Source: Ahaetulla prasina
Lineage: Eukaryota > Chordata > Lepidosauria > Squamata > Colubridae
Reading direction: 5' to 3'
Length of the DNA: 64,000 nt
NCBI RefSeq assembly: GCF_028640845.1
Contig: NC_080546.1
Coordinates: forward strand, 72,583,051-72,647,050
Shown: in pieces, positions 1-9,900 of the stretch
How the letters are laid out: every line of letters begins with the position of its first letter
How positions within the stretch are numbered: position 1 is the first letter of the stretch
Translations under genes and position numbers: made by a program
The notes under the pieces: generated by a model
Seen by the model: the letters and a program-made list of their open reading frames with translations, nothing else
The model's database searches: none
What the model was told of the DNA's origin: nothing

Positions 1-489
1 CTGGCTCCCTGTGGCCTTCCGGGTGCGCTTCAAGGTTTTGGTGACCACCTTTAAAGCGCTCCATGGCATAGGGCCGGGTTATCTACGGGACCGCCTACTG
101 CTACCGAATACCTCTCACCGACCCGTGCGCTCTCATAGAGAGGGACTCCTCAGGGTGCCGTCAGCGAGGCAATGTCGTCTGGCGGCGCCCAGGGGAAGGG
201 CCTTCTCTGTGGGGGCTCCCACCCTCTGGCACGAACTGCCCCCCGGACTTCGTCAGCTTCGGACCTTCGGACCTTCCGCATGAGCTTAAAACATACTTAT
301 TTAATTGCGCAGGACTGAGCTAGATTTTAATTTACGGGTTTTAAATTGGGTTTTATTCTTATATTTTTAATTATTAGGCTTTTAGAATAAGTTTTTTAAT
401 TGTTTTTAGACTGTATTTATCTGTTTTTTAAATGCCTGTAAACCGCCCTGAGTCCTTTGGGAGATAGGGCGGTATATAAATATGAATAA

Positions 490-552
<63 letters not shown>
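1..552 (+). mobile_element. L2 LINE 3' end with (AAAT)n tail
   Basis: The 5'-truncated end of ORF2 reads FRVRFKVLVTTFKALHGIGP and then RAFSVGAPTLWHELPPGLRQ, the L2 C-terminus. It is followed by the L2 3' UTR (CCGCCCTGAGTCCTTTGGGA) and an AATA/AAAT tail at 484-552. The left side is cut by the window edge. It lies within NAF1, beyond exon 3. Confidence 0.85.
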
Positions 553-1452
553 GCACATGAGAGGCAGAAAAATATTTAAACTTTCCAGACTGCTGTTTAT
601 TATCAATTATTTTGTTACGCTAACAACTGTCTATGTTAATAATTCAAGAAATAGAAACAAAATTGAATTATAATTTTATAATATTATAAAATTATTATTA
701 ATAATAATAATAGTCGGAAATCAATCCTTTTTTTCTTTTCCCCCTTGCTTTCCCCCACTTTTCTCTTCCCTTTTCTCTTCCCTAATTTTCCTATTTATTT
801 TTGTATTTTCTTTGTATGCTATATTATAAACTAATAAAATTGTTTAAACCAGAAACAATTATTTGCAATGAAAAAGGTCAAATTGAATAGTGAATGGCCT
901 GCGTGGTTTATTCTGCAAACAAGTAATTTAAAGAAATGCCTGCAAATGCTAATGCTATTGAGACGGTATAAATGCAAAACAAATATTATTATTAATAAAG
1001 GACAATATTTGTAGCTCAGGGTTGAAATGGTGCGCTCTGAGCTTGGTTATTTTCTTGAAGACGTTGACTAGCACTGACGATGTGACCTAGTGTGAGTAAT
1101 AAAATTTATGCAATGAAACAATTATTAATTTTGAGCTAGTTTGGCTAGATGATTGAGGTATAATTTGTATAATGCATTTAAAATAGATCAGATGCTATGT
1201 TAGTTGGTGGAATTATTGCTGAATTTTGTGCATGACTGCTCTTTTGACCTAACAGGGAATTTCTAGATTTTCCTTTAGGAGGATAGGGACTGACTATAAA
1301 ATGTTATTGAAAATCAAATATTTTGTGGGGATGCAAAATAATCACAAAAAGCTACAAATTGCTCACTCTTGTATTAAGCAATACTCCATAAATAACTACA
1401 TAAGAAACATTTTCAGGGAACACAAAATGCAAACTCCGACACATCTTCTTAC
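553..1452. other. NAF1 intron 3 sequence, AT-rich; old repeat relic at about 1006-1104
   Basis: No further NAF1 exon was found here on the minus strand. The part at 1006-1104 (TTTGTAGCTCAGGGTTGAAA, CTGAGCTTGGTTATTTTCTT) looks like a widespread squamate repeat fragment, remembered rather than searched. The rest is AT-rich with no recognisable structure. Confidence 0.4.
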
Positions 1453-1549
1453 CTTGATGTTCAACAATGCTGGAAACTTGTCCAAAAGGCATTAATTTAA
1501 CAGATTCAGGAAGAATTATCATTAGGTCTTCAACAAGAGAGGGCTCCTG
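1453..1549 (-). CDS. NAF1: NAF1 coding exon 3 (start of Gar1-like core), NAGNAG acceptor
   Basis: This is a 97-nt exon too short to stand out as an open reading frame. It reads QEPSLVEDLMIILPESVK, then LMPFGQVSSIVEHQ, matching human PSVEELTIILPEDIELKPLGMVSSIIEQ. It begins the Gar1-homology domain that contacts dyskerin. The acceptor is a tandem TTCAGCAG|GAG, so an optional Gln (bases 1549-1547) can be included or skipped without changing the frame. The donor is CAAG|GTAAGA at 1453/1452. It ends in phase 1; the next codon starts with G, as expected for the human Val. Confidence 0.87.
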
Positions 1550-4500
1550 CTGAATAAATAATTTTAAAAATTCATTTGCATGCTAAGGCTTGTATCCTAT
1601 TTTTTCCTGAGTTAATTAACAGTCGCTACAGTATAAATATTTTCTTACTGATATTAAGGATTTATGTGGACAAGCTCTATGCTAAAGATAACCACAAATA
1701 AACAAAAAAGTAAGTCTCTTCAGTTCTCTAAAACTAGAAAATGCTTGTACTTGTGCACTCTGAAAATTGGTCAAAACCACTTCAATCTTCTGGAAATTGG
1801 GCATTTTTGGAATACATTTGTATAAAATGGGTGCATCACATGGTTGTAAGGTAACAAGGAAAAGGATAAAAGGAAATAAGACCTTGAAAGTAATTGTGTC
1901 TTTGTAGCCCATCTTTCTTCCATGCCTTGACCAAAAGAGAAACTATTAACACTTTTCTGTGAAAGATCATTTCACATCAATTAGGATGTGCATAAAATAT
2001 AGCAGAACCTATGGCGAAACTGAATACAATTCCTCATCTACAAATAATTCCACTTCAAAACAATAACTCTCAAGGAAAAAATAGATATTTATAAGGGGAG
2101 TGAGTAAGCACAATCTAGCATTTTTCCTCTTTGTACCAGTTCATATTTAATTTATCAATTCAACCTTGCAAATACCTACCCCAAAGATTTTTTGTAACCG
2201 TTTTCCCTGCCAATCTAAGTATGAATATCTTATTGGAAAAAAGTCTGCTATAAACATTAATATGAAGGATCAAAGAAATAAAGTACCTCGAATTGCACAA
2301 TATCTGATGTCCCCTCATATTCATTATTTTGCTAAATGTAGTTTGGTTATAATTTTTCCTAGGTAACACCAAATCTGTTTTTCAACAGCAAAGACACTTA
2401 CTTTTTTAGTCAATTCACTTTTTTTTTTAGTAGAATTATTTTCATTTTTATCTTGTTGATCATCATCGGACAACAATGGAGGACAGGAAGAGGAGGAAAG
2501 AGAAGATGAACTGTCTGCATCAGTATCACTGCAAAGGGAGATACTATTTTTCAACATATGTTCTGCCACATTAATTTAAAAAAGCATTAGCAATGATCGT
2601 AAGGCTTGACTTGGACTGGAATCTTCTTTTTAGTAATAAGTCACAATGTGCATAAGGGACTTGTGTCAGGTGTGCTGCATGTTGTGTAGTGGCTATTAAG
2701 AAAAAATCGTCCATGTCGCAGAACAACCTACACTGCTGCAAAACTGGGAAAGGGAAGTTTTTATAGTTCTTTGTTAACTGTCAAGTTTAAACTCCTATCC
2801 TGAAAACAATGCTATAGAGCATTGCACACCAGAACAACTAGACACAAGAACATTTTTTCCCAAATGCCATCACTCTGCTAAACAAATAATTCCCTCAACA
2901 CTGTCAAACTATTCACTAAATCTGCACTACTATGAATCTTCTCATCATTCCCATCACCCATCTCCTCCCACATATGACTGTATGACTGTAACTTTGCTGG
3001 TATTCTTATGTGCCATGGTTTATATTGATATTGTTTCCTGATTGCTTCTTTGTACCCTATGACTATCATTAAATGTTGTATCATTAAGTGTTAAATTTGT
3101 ACCCTATGACTATCATTACATGTTGTAAATGTTGTACCTTGATGTAGGTATCTTTTCCTTTATGTACACTGAGAGCATATGAACTAAGACAAATTCCTTG
3201 TGTGTCCAATCACACTTGGCCAATAAAATGTTTTATTCTATTCTATTCTATTCTATTCTATTCTATTCTATTCTATAGCGATTAGGATTACCTCTTTGGT
3301 CTCATAGCTTTAAAAGGGGAGAGTCCCAATGCATTATTTGCCTTATTACTCACCTAAGCTGGCTGATATTAGAATAGAATTCTTTATTGCCCAAGTGTGA
3401 TTGGACACACAAGGAATTTGCCTTTGGTGCATATACTCTCAGTGTACATAAAAAGACAAGATACATTTGTCAAGGATCATAAGGCACAACACTTAATGAT
3501 ACTCATAGGGTACCAATAAGCAATCAAATCATACTAGGAAACAATCAATATAAATTGCAACGATACAAACAACAAAGTTATAGTCATAAGTGGGAGCAGA
3601 TGGGTGATGGGAACGATGAGAAGATTAATAGTAGTGCAGACTTAGTGAATAGTTTGACAGTGTTGAGGGAATTATTTGTTAGCAGAGTGATGGTGTTCGG
3701 GGAAAAAACTGTCCTTGTGTCTAGTTGTTCTGGTGTGCAGTGCTCTAGAGCGTCGTTTTGAGGATAGGAGTTGAAACAGTTTATGTCCAGGATGTGAGGG
3801 GTCTGTAAATATTTTCACAGCCCTCTTTTTGACCCATGCAGTATACAGGTCCTCAATGGAAGGCAGGTTGGTAGCCATTGTTTTTTTTTCTGCAGTATTT
3901 TATTACTGTAATAAAATAATTACAGATGACACCTAGCTTCCTCTGCCTGAACCAGAAATAAAACGCGAAGAACACACAAAACTGGGAACCTCCCCGACTC
4001 ACCTGTCCGATTCCGAGCGGCCCCCACCTTCCCCTGACAACGGCCCTTCCTTCTCGCTCCGTTGCGCCGCCGGCTTCTCCTTGGGGAGCGCCTCTCCCTC
4101 TAGGAGACCGAGCGCTGCCGTTGGGCGATCGAGGTCTCCGTTCCCTTCGCTGCTACCGCCCTGAAAAGCAGGGGAGGAGGAGGAGGAGGACGGCTGATGA
4201 TGGTCCACCACCTTGGCTTCCTCCTCTTTATCCGACGATGCCTCCAGAGCTTTGGGCTGCTCATCGCCCGTCCCGGGAGAGGCCTGGCCGTTGCAATCCC
4301 CCACAGCAGCCGGCTTCTCTTCAGCGGCGGCGCTAGAGTGAGGAGGAGCACCACCCGCATCGCCGCCTCCCTTCAGGGCGACCCAGGGAGGCTCTGCCTC
4401 CCGTGGAAGCTCCGAGGAGTTGGCGGGGGCTCCTTCACAGAGGCGCTCCGGGGAAAGCGGGCCCGCCGCCCTTGCATCGGCGCTCCCGTCGCAGGCGACC

Positions 4501-4586
4501 CTCAGCGTCTGCAACCGCTCCGCCACTATCGAGCCTGCGAGGCCGGAGTCGGCGTCCACCAGCGGCGGGACCGGAGAGGCATCCAT
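1453..4586 (-). CDS. NAF1: NAF1, H/ACA ribonucleoprotein assembly factor (5' three coding exons, partial)
   Basis: NAF1 is a nuclear shuttling factor that binds dyskerin during assembly of H/ACA snoRNPs, scaRNPs and telomerase RNA, before GAR1 replaces it. Three minus-strand exons are visible: 4586-4003, 2528-2402 and 1549-1453 (808 nt, 269 codons plus one base). Phases agree: exon 1 ends with AG of a Ser codon, exon 2 supplies the T and ends in phase 0, and exon 3 starts in phase 0. The product has a low-complexity acidic/Ser-rich N-terminus, a Ser-Asp run (SESDSDTDADSSSS), and then the start of the Gar1-like core (VEDLMIILPE, GQVSSIVE), closely resembling the human protein. Human NAF1 is 494 residues, so about half is here; the later core and Pro-rich tail lie beyond the left edge. 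An in-frame ATG at 4652 overlaps the CRE/ETS promoter sites, so 4586 (MDASPV) is the better start. Confidence 0.9.
1550..2401. other. NAF1 intron 2, nothing else recognised
   Basis: This is AT-rich sequence between the exon 3 acceptor and exon 2 donor. The short open frames on both strands have no family features. Confidence 0.7.
2402..2528 (-). CDS. NAF1: NAF1 coding exon 2 (Ser/Asp-rich)
   Basis: This is a 127-nt exon encoding DTDADSSSSLSSSSCPPLLS, then DDDQQDKNENNST and KKKSELTKK. It aligns with the human Ser/Asp tract followed by CISLPPVLSDGDDD and a Lys/Glu-rich stretch. The acceptor is CTCCCTTTGCAG|T and the donor is AAA|GTAAGT. Its first base completes a Ser codon with the last two bases of exon 1, so the join keeps the frame. 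Confidence 0.88.
2776..3276 (+). mobile_element. AATAG-tailed CR1-L3 (Snake1-like) LINE 3' end in NAF1 intron 1
   Basis: It begins within the C-terminal ORF2 codons (CTATAGAGCATTGCACACCA) and continues through the 3' UTR, ending CCAATCACACTTGGCCAATA and then a TTCTA array (3236-3276). It is 5'-truncated and somewhat diverged. It forms an inverted pair with the copy at 3371-3895. Confidence 0.85.
3371..3895 (-). mobile_element. AATAG-tailed CR1-L3 (Snake1-like) LINE 3' end, inverted, in NAF1 intron 1
   Basis: This is the reverse complement of the same 3' end, with a very short AATAG tail at 3371-3380. It extends to the codons for LPSIEDLYTAWVKKRAVKIF. It is 5'-truncated near 3895, about 100 bp from the exon 1 donor. 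Confidence 0.85.
4003..4586 (-). CDS. NAF1: NAF1 coding exon 1
   Basis: This exon encodes 194 complete codons plus two bases. It starts MDASPVPPLV, followed by AERLQTLRVACDGS, which parallels the human N-terminal segment AAAQLETLKFNG. The remainder is Ala/Pro/Glu/Gly-rich and includes a run of six serines, as expected for the disordered N-terminus. The donor is a perfect CAG|GTGAGT at 4003/4002. The exon is strongly CpG-rich, unlike the AT-rich surroundings, and marks a CpG-island promoter. Confidence 0.88.
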
Positions 4587-4720
4587 GCCCCGATCCACGT
4601 GCGGCGCCGCGAACCGATGACAACAAAATATGGCGCGCTGTACTGACGTCACTTCCTGTGCGGTTTCTTTCTTTCTTTCTTTTTTCCCCTAAGGACGCCC
4701 ATGTGCGGTCGGTGTGAGCG
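4587..4720 (-). promoter_or_regulatory. NAF1: NAF1 promoter/5' UTR region with CRE, ETS and YY1-like sites
   Basis: Immediately upstream of the chosen ATG is a full palindromic CRE (TGACGTCA, 4644-4651). It abuts an ETS-type CACTTCCTG (4650-4658). A YY1-like AATATGGCGCGC sits at 4627-4638. These are typical of TATA-less housekeeping promoters. The GC-rich island runs from about 3,990 to 4,650. A CTTT-type polypyrimidine run (4667-4688) and an hAT hairpin element from 4734 limit the proximal promoter. The transcription start is inferred, not seen. Confidence 0.6.
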
Positions 4721-4733
4721 CAATGGTGTAAAA

Positions 4734-4826
4734 CTAAGGGTTTCCGACCTTGGCGACTTTAAGACTCCCAGAATTCTGGGAGTTGAAGTCCACAAGTCTT
4801 AAAGTCGCCAAGGTTGGAGACCCCTG
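4734..4826. mobile_element. hAT hairpin MITE with 8-bp target duplication
   Basis: This 93-bp near-perfect palindrome (arms GACTTTAAGACT... and AAGTCTTAAAGTC) has a right terminus GGTTGGAGACCCCTG, typical of hAT ends. It is flanked by GTGTAAAA (4726-4733) and GTGTAAAC (4827-4834), 7 of 8 bases identical. It sits about 80 bp upstream of the NAF1 CRE. Confidence 0.8.
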
Positions 4827-4900
4827 GTGTAAACAATGGGAAGTTCCGAGTTGCGCCCATTTTCATTTTGATAAGCTGCCAATTACAGATTCCTATAATA

Positions 4901-5035
4901 CAGGGGTCTCCAACCTTGGTCCCTTTAAGATTTGTGGACTTCAACTCCCAGAGTTCCTCAGCCAGCTTCGCTGGCTGAGGGACTCTGGGAGTTGAAGTCC
5001 ACAAGTCTTAAAGGGACCAAGGTTGGAGACCCTTG
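4901..5035. mobile_element. hAT hairpin MITE with 8-bp target duplication
   Basis: The termini are CAGGGGTCTCCAACCTTGG and CCAAGGTTGGAGACCCTTG; the interior is palindromic (GACTTCAACTCCCAGAG and its reverse complement). The flanks are CTATAATA (4893-4900) and CTATAGTA (5036-5043), 7 of 8 identical. It is related to the element at 4734-4826. Confidence 0.88.
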
Positions 5036-5043
5036 CTATAGTA

Positions 5044-6056
5044 CACGGTCAGTCTCGAATGTTGTCATGACCCGCCCACCCCCACAAAAACACACTTATC
5101 AACCCTCTTGTGTTTACACAAGCATTTTGACATCCGCAGAATCCTTGACGCACATACAAGCAGTTACGAATTGCCCCATTAACTCCAGTTTAAGAACCAT
5201 GGATAGACGATTTTCTTGCTTATTGTTGTTCTGATTCGCTTTTCCTTTTTCCTCTCTTTCTTTTAAAGCATAGCAATTAAAGTATTGTAAAGTCCATTTA
5301 TTAATATGTCTAAGCTCATAACTGCCAATCAAGAGACTTAAACAGAGGCTTGAGTAAAATAGCATTTAATCTTGATCAAGCTTAAATGGTTAGCTGTTCC
5401 AAACACATAATGGTGCATACATACATGCAAGGAAGAACTACGAACTTATGACAGAAAGCAATGTCTTCTTATACCCAAAAAGTCATAAATCCTCAACTCT
5501 GGCATCTGCGTATTCTGGAATCTGGTTTGCATGTTCCCATAGTATAAGTCAGTGAATGTAAACTAACTTCTGGATTTACATCAGGTCACACAATAGTAAG
5601 GGTCAGTGTATTTAATCTGACTTCTTTCTGTGGTGTTATCTTTTCCATTTGTCTTCTTAATTACCACTTGATTTCCTGGAGGATGACATACACATTCTCA
5701 GCCAGAGTGGGGTGGGGAGAGATCAAATGATGGACTCTGACAATTTCCAGAGACTGTCATTGGTGGGATGAGGTATCAGTAACAATTCAGGAATTTAGTC
5801 AGTGTGACCTCCATAACCATCCATGATGGCATATTTATGTTCTAACCACAAAAGGGCACAATATATATATGTCAGTGTTATGGGAAACAGATATTTACTA
5901 TGTGCAGTTATACAAACAAGAGACCAAGACATCAAATATCATTAGCAAGTTTCCTACTAATTCTAGTATTTTAGTATATATGTTCCCTTCAGTATGAAGC
6001 GGGCAAGAGATGATAGATGGATGATTTCTCTTTTTGTTGTTGTTGTTAATAATAAT
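5044..6056. other. Intergenic, nothing recognised
   Basis: I see no repeat family, RNA gene or convincing reading frame in this stretch. Confidence 0.5.
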
Positions 6057-6315
6057 AACAGTCGGAAGGGATCTTGGAGGTGGTCTATTTATTTATTTAT
6101 TTTGTCACAACAGTATATATAAGCATAAGCATGATACCTATCAATGACTACTTCAGCTTCAACCACAACAATACACGAGCAAATAATAGATACAAACTCA
6201 AGGTAAACTACTCCAAACTCGATTGCAAAAAATATAAGTTCAGTAACAGAGTGGTCAGTGCCTGGAATGCACTACCTGACTCTGCGGTTTCTTCCCCAAA
6301 CCCCCAAAACTTTAT
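6057..6315 (+). mobile_element. Left part of an older (AAAT)n-tailed LINE, interrupted by a nested copy
   Basis: After a short CR1-like scrap (6057-6083) and an inverted LINE-tail scrap (6085-6140), the plus strand encodes NDYFSFNHNNTRANNRYKLK and NRVVSAWNALPDSAVSSPNP. This is the C-terminus of the CR1/Jockey-group LINE seen at 39-41 kb. The element breaks off at 6315 and resumes at about 8050, so 6316-8049 is a later insertion. Confidence 0.75.
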
Positions 6316-8049
6316 TTTTTATTTTTATTTTATTTATTTTGTCACAACATCATACAAAAAGATTATATAATATATACACATATAAACATATATAGGAAGG
6401 AGAAAAGAAAAACAATAGGACAGGAACGGTAGGCACGTTTGTGCGCTTATGCATGCCCCTTATGGTCCTCTTAGGAATGGGGTGAGGTCAATAGTAGAAA
6501 GTTTTTGGTTAAAGCTTTTAGGATTATGGGAAGAAACCACAGAGTCAGGTAAGGTATTCCAAGCACTGATGATTCTGTTGCAGAAGTCATATTTTCTGCA
6601 ATCTAGATTAAAGCGGTTTACATTAAGTTTAAATCTATTGGTTGCCCTTGTATTATTGCAATTAAAGCTGAAGTAGTCTTTGACAGGAAGGACATTACAA
6701 TAGATGATTCTGTGAGTTAAACTTAGGTCTTGTCGAAGGCGACGGAGTTCCAAGTTTTCTAAGCCTAGGATTTCAAGTCTGGTGGGATAAGGTATTTTGT
6801 TGTTTTCAGAGGAATGGAGAACTCTTCTTGTAAAATATTTCTGGACACGTTCAATTGTATTGATGTCAGAGATGTGGTGAGGGTTCCAAACAGGTGAGCT
6901 GTATTCTAGAATTGGTCTAGCAAATGTTTTATATGGTCTGGTTAGTAGTGTGGTGTTTTGGAAAAGAAGCTACATAAAATTAGGTTTACAACTCTTAGAG
7001 CTTTTTGCTATGTAGTTGCAGTGGGCTTTGGCACTTAGATCATTTGACATGAAAACTCCAAGGTCTTTAACGGGATGGGGTCGTCTGTAAGGTAATGTCC
7101 ATCTAGTATGTACTTAGTTTTAGAGTTCTTTTTTCCTATATGTAAGACTGAGCATTTGCTGGTTGAAATTTGGAGCTGCCAATTTTTAGACCAAGCGGTT
7201 AGATGGTCAAGGTCATTTTGAATGATAGAAGTGTTGTCTGTGGTGTTAAATAGTTTGACATCGTCAGCAAAGAGAACACAATTACTTGAGATATGGTCAC
7301 AAAGATCATTAATGTATAGAATAAAGAGTGTTGGTCCAAGGACGCTGCCTTGAGGAACGCCACTCTTGACAGGAACAGGATTTGATAAAGCATTGCCAAT
7401 TTTGACCACTTGTTGTCTGTTAGACAGAAAAGCAGATATCCATTTGTGGAGGGCTCCTGAGATGCCATAGGATGTTAGTTTAAGGAGAAGTTTATCGTGT
7501 ACTACTGAGTCAAAAGCTTTGCAGAAGTCTATGTAGATTGCATCTATTGATTTGCCTTGATCTAGATTTGAAGTCCATATGTTTTTGCAGTGGAGAAGTT
7601 GTAAGTTACATGATAACTTTTTCCTGAAACCAAATTGTTTGTTGGAGAGTAGGTTGTTAGTTTCTAAGTGTGAGGTAATGGATTGATTGATGATAGATTC
7701 CATGACTTTGCAGGTGACGCAGCAAAGGGAGATCGGTCTGTAGTTTTCGACTAAGCTGGGGTCTCCTTTTTTGAAGATGGGGATGACTGTGGCTAGTGAC
7801 CAAAGTTTGGGAAGAGAACTGGTAGTGAAAGCTTTATCAAAGATAATACTTAGGGGTTCAGCTATATTAATGGAAAGTTTTTTTAAGAAATATGCACATA
7901 GACCATCTGGTCCAATAGAAAGCGATGGTTTTAAGTTGTGAAGAGCTTTACCAACGTTGTCTTCTGTGAAATCTATATGAGTTAAATCATCAGTCATTGC
8001 TGGTTCGTTTGTGGAATGTTGGATATGTGTTATCGGAGTTAACAAAAAG
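6316..8049 (-). mobile_element. CR1/Jockey-group LINE, 5'-truncated, long reverse transcriptase frame
   Basis: The tail is (TTTA)-rich at 6316-6345, followed upstream on the minus strand by the 3' UTR and ORF2. The longest frame (8045-7035, 336 codons) carries RT motifs in order: LSIGPDGLCAYFLKK; ENYRPISLCCVTCKVMES; YIDFCKAFDSVVHDKLLLKL (motif A); GVPQGSVLGP; VLFADDVKLF (catalytic FADD). A frameshift near 7050 separates the last part (HRIIYCNVLPVKDYFSFN, 6753-6460). Endonuclease and ORF1 are absent. Confidence 0.85.
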
Positions 8050-8275
8050 TTAACTTTAATCTTAAACTGTCTACTGTTGACCTCATCACATTCCTAAGAG
8101 GTCTGTAAGGGGCGTGCATAAGTGCATTAGCGTGCCTACCGTCCCTTTCCTAATATTCCTTTTTACTCTTACTCTTTACATGTATTCAAATTATGTTTAT
8201 ACTTTTAATTTAATAATTAAATTTAAATAAATAAATTAAAACCAAACCAAACAAACAAACAAATAAATAAAACAT
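8050..8275 (+). mobile_element. Right part (3' UTR and tail) of the interrupted LINE
   Basis: It resumes with CTGTCTACTGTTGACCTCAT, CCTAAGAGGTCTGTAAG and GCGTGCCTACCGT, which follow directly after the 6315 breakpoint in the intact copy at 41.2 kb. It ends in an A-rich AAAT/CAAA tail. The bases AACTTTA occur at both edges of the insert, a possible short target duplication. Confidence 0.75.
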
Positions 8276-9060
8276 TTTGCACAATGATACGCTTTTAGTC
8301 TGAGGCCGCAACTCTTTGCAAAGACTGTCTGATATTTGTGGCAAGATTGCTTTACCTGAACTGTTAAATATTTTAGCGACTAGGAGAATTAAGATGCCCT
8401 GTTTTTCATTGGCACCAGGATTTTACACAGACTAGATTTGAGATATCTGCTTTGCTCTGCAGAGTCCATTCATGTGCACCAGAGCAATGTGCTCTAGCAT
8501 CTGGAATATGAATACTATATTGAAAAGGATTCCAGTAATTTGAAAGGCAAAAGGGTGCACAAAGTTATTTTTGTAACAGCAGTTACCCAGCCTCTGCAAC
8601 CATATTTACCTTTGCATACCACTAAGTGATTGTTCTGTTCCTTCCTTGAATTAAATATATATCTACCTATGAATCTGCCTAATGAGGTAGTCCATGAAGT
8701 ACAAAATATTTAGTCAGACCATCCAAGACAACCTAATTATTTTGAGTAGGGATAAATTAACCAATCCAGAGTCCTGATCCAATCCTTTCAAATGGGTGAT
8801 TATGACTGGTAACCCTAAAAGTGATATTGAACGGATTTGACTTGAACTTGAGGGAGGGAAATGTTACCTCTCAAAATAGGATTTTAATTGGAAGCAGCAA
8901 AGGAACCATTCCATTTTCATCTGAAACAGTAGAAGCCTAATTTAAAGTGGTGACTTTTCTATCAGGTGACTTAGAGTAGAACTCAGGTATTAATTTAATG
9001 AAAAAAATGTTTAATGAAATGCCATAATAATTTTTTTTACTTTTTTTCATTTTCATTTTT
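8276..9060. other. Intergenic, nothing recognised
   Basis: This is AT-rich sequence without a repeat family or frame that I can name. Confidence 0.5.
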
Positions 9061-9075
9061 AATCTATAACATAGA

Positions 9076-9384
9076 ACTAAGAACTCACAGAGCTAAGAAG
9101 AAATTTCCTAACAGCAGGAACAATTAATCAGTGAAATGGGTTGTCTTCAGAAGTTGCGTGTGCTCCATCACTGAAGGTTTTTAAAACTCATAGAGCTAAG
9201 AAGAAATTTCCTAACAGCAGGAACAATTAATCAGTGAAACGGGTTGCCTTCAGAAGTTGTGTGTGCTCCATCACTGGAGGTTTTTAAAAAGAGATTGGCA
9301 ACCATTTGTCCAGAATAGTATAGGGTTCTGGGTTGGACTAAAAGACCTCCAAGATCGATTCCAACTTGATTATTCTGTATTCTG
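9076..9384 (+). mobile_element. CR1 LINE 3' end with an internal 103-bp tandem duplication
   Basis: Typical CR1 3' sequence (AAGAAATTTCCTAACAGCAG, CCATCACTGGAGGTTTTTAA, TTGGACTAAAAGACCTCCAA) ends in an ATTCTGTATTCTGTA tail. The segment from CTAAGAAGAAATTTCC to CATCACTGAAGGTTTTTAAA is repeated at a 103-bp offset (AACTCACAG at 9082, AACTCATAG at 9185). Confidence 0.8.
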
Positions 9385-9484
9385 TATATCAGTGTTGCAG
9401 GCCTGTGACCTCATGTGGCACTTGGGCAATTGCAAATGGAATCCCATTACAGAGAAGGCCAGGTTGTTCATGAGTTAGAGGTTT

Positions 9485-9485
9485 T

Positions 9486-9542
<57 letters not shown>
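9485..9542. repeat. (TG)n microsatellite
   Basis: An almost uninterrupted TG run of about 29 units. Confidence 0.97.
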
Positions 9543-9544
<2 letters not shown>

Positions 9545-9689
9545 CCTGAATAAAATGTCACAGAGGTAGGAAGAAATTAACATTCTCCAATTTGGCTCGG
9601 TATTGCATATATCTAAAATTCTCACATAAAGACTCAATCTGATGTGGGTTTTGTCTTTTTGTGTAAAACTAGAAAACACTGGCCAAACT

Positions 9690-9900
9690 GGATTTATGAC
9701 CTTTATTTATTTGTTTAATTGATTTATACAGCTCTCCCATCTCTCAGGAGGGATTCTGTGCGATGTACAAAGCTTAAAACCATCAGTACAACATACTGCA
9801 TAACTACTGATGCCCTGGTTAAATGACACTCACAAAAAAAAGTCACACCAACAGCTGAAATTATTAATTTCCTGGCCTAAATGCCTGTAGGGCCATATGG
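9690..9900 (-). repeat. Old L2-like 3' end relic
   Basis: TTTATTTATTTGTTTAATTG followed by CAGCTCTCCCATCTCTCAGG resembles a reversed L2 3' tail and UTR of an older subfamily. It is diverged and its right boundary is unclear. Confidence 0.4.

Noticed and set aside
406..606. Minus-strand frame rich in LFIYLFIYLFIY
   Set aside because: Translation of the AAAT tail of an L2 element; the same artefact occurs at 41330-41618.
4100..4717. Several plus- and minus-strand frames overlapping the GC-rich block
   Set aside because: Shadows of NAF1 exon 1; only the minus-strand frame with MDASPV has splice sites and homology.
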